A stretch of DNA of 64,000 nt from Cognatundibacterium griseum (GTDB taxonomy: Bacteria > Pseudomonadota > Gammaproteobacteria > Burkholderiales > Burkholderiaceae_D): assembly GCF_014284195.1 (NCBI RefSeq), contig NZ_JACOGC010000005.1:1-64000 (forward strand), in the 5' to 3' direction. The notes beneath the pieces are model-generated. The model did no database searches. It saw only the letters and a list, made by a program, of their open reading frames with translations, and had not been told where the DNA came from. How positions within the stretch are numbered: position 1 is the stretch's first letter; the number at the start of each line of letters is the position of its first letter. Both the position numbers and the translations under genes were made by a program. Shown here piece by piece: positions 61,947 through 64,000 of this stretch.

Positions 61947-62855
61947 TTGAGTATTTACAGTATGACTGGTTATGCTACCAGCACCCGGGAAACCGAAGCG
62001 GGAACCATGACAATTGAAATCAAGAGCGTGAATTCCCGCTTCCTTGATCTGCAGTTCCGCATCAACGATGATTTCCGTTCTGTAGAAAATCTGTTCCGGG
62101 AAACCGTCTCACGGCGCGTCGTCAGGGGAAAAGTTGAATGCCGCTTCAGCTTTGGCAAAAAAAATAATGAAAATAACAATAAAGCACTCAGTCAATCCCT
62201 GCTGACGCAACTGGCCGCATTCCAGCAGGCACTGCAAGACCAGTTTCCACAGGCAACGCCATTGAGCGTGAATGAACTGCTGCGCTGGCCCGGGGTGATT
62301 GAAGAGGCTGAAATCAACACCGAACATTTGCAGCAGGCGATCAGCCAGACTATCCAGCAGACGCTTGATCAATTCATCATCAGCCGTGAGCGCGAAGGCG
62401 CGGCACTGGAGCAGGTTTTATTAAACTGCATCACCGCAATGGAAGCCATCGTCGAAAAAATCCGGCCATTGCTACCGCAGGTCTTGCAGCAGTTCCAGCA
62501 AAAATCCATTACTCGCCTTGAAGAAGCATTAGGATTAGCCTCCCTCGACGGTAACTCAGCCGCCATTTCGCGCGAAGAAGCGATGGACCGGATCCGGCAG
62601 GAAGTGACGCTGTACGGCATCCGCATTGATGTCGCAGAGGAGCTGTCCCGCTTGTCTGCTCACCTGACGGAAACCCGGCACATCTTGCAAAAAGGCGGGC
62701 AAGTCGGAAAACGCCTTGATTTCATGATGCAGGAACTCAATCGTGAAGCAAACACGCTGGGCTCCAAGGCAGCGCTGAAAGAACTCGCAGACGCCTCAAT
62801 GGATTTAAAACTGTTGATAGAACAAATGCGTGAACAAGTGCAGAATCTTGAATAA
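61947..62855 (+). CDS. yicC: YicC family endoribonuclease
   Basis: YicC family proteins affect small-RNA stability and have endoribonuclease activity in the literature I know. The 302-residue protein starts [14 protein letters not shown], and the family signature is [12 protein letters not shown], with [11 protein letters not shown] following. The C-terminal [18 protein letters not shown] is strongly conserved. The start is TTG at 61947, with a ribosome site (AAAGGA) six bases before it; an ATG at 61962 is another option. It is upstream of gmk, the usual neighbour. Confidence 0.93.
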   Translation: MSIYSMTGYATSTRETEAGTMTIEIKSVNSRFLDLQFRINDDFRSVENLFRETVSRRVVRGKVECRFSFGKKNNENNNKALSQSLLTQLAAFQQALQDQFPQATPLSVNELLRWPGVIEEAEINTEHLQQAISQTIQQTLDQFIISREREGAALEQVLLNCITAMEAIVEKIRPLLPQVLQQFQQKSITRLEEALGLASLDGNSAAISREEAMDRIRQEVTLYGIRIDVAEELSRLSAHLTETRHILQKGGQVGKRLDFMMQELNREANTLGSKAALKELADASMDLKLLIEQMREQVQNLE

Positions 62856-62898
62856 GCGCGTACATTTGCTTATACTCCCGCCGATATTTTAACGGCGG
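62848..62898 (+). promoter_or_regulatory. Predicted promoter and leader hairpin of gmk
   Basis: TTGAAT (62848-62853), 17 bases, TATACT (62871-62876) fit a sigma-70 promoter overlapping the yicC stop. A CCGCCG/CGGCGG hairpin (62878-62898) starts at or near the expected transcript start. About 75 bases separate this from the gmk start. Confidence 0.5.
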
Positions 62899-62974
62899 AA
62901 ATATTCCCCAATCCAGAGAAAGCGGACCATCCGGCCATTTTTCGCCGGAAACTATCGTTCCTCAAAGGTTACCT

Positions 62975-63619
62975 ATGCTTCCCATCACTTCCACGCCCGG
63001 CAGTCTCTTTATTGTCGCTGCACCATCCGGCGCCGGCAAATCGACACTGGTCAATGCATTACTGAGCCAGGAACCGCAAATCAAGCTCTCCATTTCATAC
63101 ACCACACGCCCGCCCCGGCCTGGTGAGCAGAATGGCCGCGAATATCATTTCACCACCCCGGAAGACTTCCTGGCCAGAAAAGCGCAGGGAGAATTTCTGG
63201 AATCTGCCGAAGTACATGGCAATTATTACGGCACTTCCCGTCTGCAGATTGAAAAACAGATGCGTGCAGGCACCGATGTGCTGCTCGAAATCGACTGGCA
63301 GGGTGCGCAGCAGGTGCGCAAGCAGTTTCCGGATGCAGTTGGAATATTTATTCTCCCGCCATCGATTCCCGCACTCGAAGAACGTCTGAAGAAGCGCGGT
63401 CAGGACGAACCGCACATCATTACACGCCGGATTCTGGCGGCAGGCGGCGAAATGGCGCACTCTCCGGAGTTCGAGTATGTTATTATTAATCAAGATTTTG
63501 CCACTGCGCTCTCAGAGTTAAACGCGATTGTCAAAGCAACACGATGCCGCTTCACCCAGCAATCTGCCCGTAACAGCGCACTGTTTGCACAGCTCGGCAT
63601 ACATGCGAACCCCAATTAA
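62975..63619 (+). CDS. gmk: Guanylate kinase
   Basis: Gmk phosphorylates GMP to GDP with ATP and is essential for guanine nucleotide supply. The 214-residue protein has the P-loop [17 protein letters not shown], the GMP-binding stretch [21 protein letters not shown], and the lid/base region [20 protein letters not shown]. There is nothing missing. It lies between yicC and rpoZ, the order common in proteobacteria (gmk-rpoZ-spoT). Confidence 0.97.
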   Translation: MLPITSTPGSLFIVAAPSGAGKSTLVNALLSQEPQIKLSISYTTRPPRPGEQNGREYHFTTPEDFLARKAQGEFLESAEVHGNYYGTSRLQIEKQMRAGTDVLLEIDWQGAQQVRKQFPDAVGIFILPPSIPALEERLKKRGQDEPHIITRRILAAGGEMAHSPEFEYVIINQDFATALSELNAIVKATRCRFTQQSARNSALFAQLGIHANPN

Positions 63620-63648
63620 TTCATCCATATCAGTCATTAGGAAACATC

Positions 63649-63852
63649 ATGGCACGTATTACTATTGAAGACTCTCTGAAACAGATCCCTAACCGCTTCC
63701 AGCTGACTTTGTGTGCGACTTACCGTGCACGCCAGCTGCTGCAAGGCCATACGCCGAAGGTGGAGTCCAAAGACAAGCCAACCGTGATCGCACTGCGTGA
63801 AATCGCGCAAGGTAAAGTCGGTATTGAAATGCTCAAGAAAGTCCCTGTTTAA
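63649..63852 (+). CDS. rpoZ: RNA polymerase omega subunit
   Basis: The omega subunit assists assembly of beta-prime and takes part in ppGpp binding. The 67-residue protein starts [20 protein letters not shown] and has the conserved ATYRARQL and [16 protein letters not shown]. It lies 29 bases after gmk and 50 bases before the spoT-like start, so the three are likely one transcript, the standard rpoZ-spoT link. Confidence 0.97.
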   Translation: MARITIEDSLKQIPNRFQLTLCATYRARQLLQGHTPKVESKDKPTVIALREIAQGKVGIEMLKKVPV

Positions 63853-63902
63853 TCTGGCTGTAACCGAAGTACCGCATAGTATTACTGGCCGGGAGTCGCA
63901 TC

Positions 63903-64000
63903 ATGAACGTCGCCGAATCTGCTCCGTCGTTGACTGCCACTCCGGCTGCACCGGTGACTGCGTCTGCCGATCCGGATGCAGCTGAGGGTAACACCGCAAA
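63903..64000 (+). CDS. spoT: Start of spoT-like ppGpp synthetase/hydrolase, cut by window edge
   Basis: An open frame begins at ATG 63903 with a ribosome site (GGGAG) and runs off the window: MNVAESAPSLTATPAAPVTA and onwards. The Ala/Pro-rich opening is like the variable N-terminal extension of Burkholderiales SpoT/RelA-type proteins. The assignment comes mainly from the rpoZ neighbour, since the catalytic domains lie beyond the window. Confidence 0.7.
   Translation, partial: MNVAESAPSLTATPAAPVTASADPDAAEGNTA

Overview
The window reads as a chromosomal segment of a betaproteobacterium of the order Burkholderiales, most likely Oxalobacteraceae or a close relative. This rests on gene order and content: rpoE-rseA-rseB-mucD next to plsX-fabH-fabD-fabG-acpP-fabF, ppsA/ppsR beside a TrmH-type methylase and rnhB, a DUF2863 gene, and the run rph-PP2C-kinase-yicC-gmk-rpoZ-spoT. 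Base composition looks close to half G+C, except for a more A/T-rich patch around 54.1-56.9 kb. No rRNA, CRISPR array, prophage or complete insertion sequence was seen. One tRNA gene, Ser(UGA), is present.

Layout. 0-5.4 kb: a sensor histidine kinase that has lost its N-terminal sensor half, followed by a tightly overlapping four-gene operon for a tripartite MacAB-TolC/DevBCA-like exporter. 5.5-7.3 kb: a small NrtS-type membrane protein translationally coupled to an HD-GYP protein, and a degenerate receiver-like protein. 7.5-12.7 kb: PEP synthase and its divergent regulator PpsR, a SpoU-family methylase, RNase HII and a glutaredoxin-like protein. 12.8-17.3 kb: the sigma-E envelope-stress operon, preceded by a good match to a sigma-E autoregulatory promoter. 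17.3-24 kb: fatty-acid and phospholipid synthesis genes with rpmF and DUF177. 24-26.7 kb: maf, an RsmI-like methylase and a YqhD-like alcohol dehydrogenase. 26.8-30.5 kb: slyD, a mini J-domain protein and three unrecognised proteins, two with strongly acidic tails. 30.6-39 kb: an LTA-synthase-like membrane sulfatase-fold enzyme, a DUF4404 protein, ispF, ispD, mfd and serB. 39.2-50.6 kb: a catabolic accessory region with a phosphotransferase plus acyl-CoA dehydrogenase pair, two further acyl-CoA dehydrogenases, two MaoC-fold proteins, an SDR/LysR divergent pair, a GST and DUF2863. 50.6-54.1 kb: a CYTH protein, an M14 carboxypeptidase and a secreted M64 peptidase. 54.1-57 kb: an EAL/GGDEF pair lying against the 3' end of tRNA-Ser. 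57-64 kb: hemW, rdgB, rph, a PP2C phosphatase and a Ser/Thr kinase, then divergent yicC, gmk, rpoZ and the start of spoT.

How the genes work together. Housekeeping modules dominate. The accessory interest lies in five places: the J-protein/acidic-tail cluster (the best candidate here for an undescribed system), two diverged copies of a roughly 75-nt intergenic hairpin element (one directly upstream of the J-protein gene), the kinase-like/acyl-CoA dehydrogenase pair that resembles the two halves of eukaryotic ACAD10/11, the HD-GYP/NrtS coupled pair, and the cyclic-di-GMP gene pair next to the tRNA. All functional statements come from reading motifs by eye; no database search was run.
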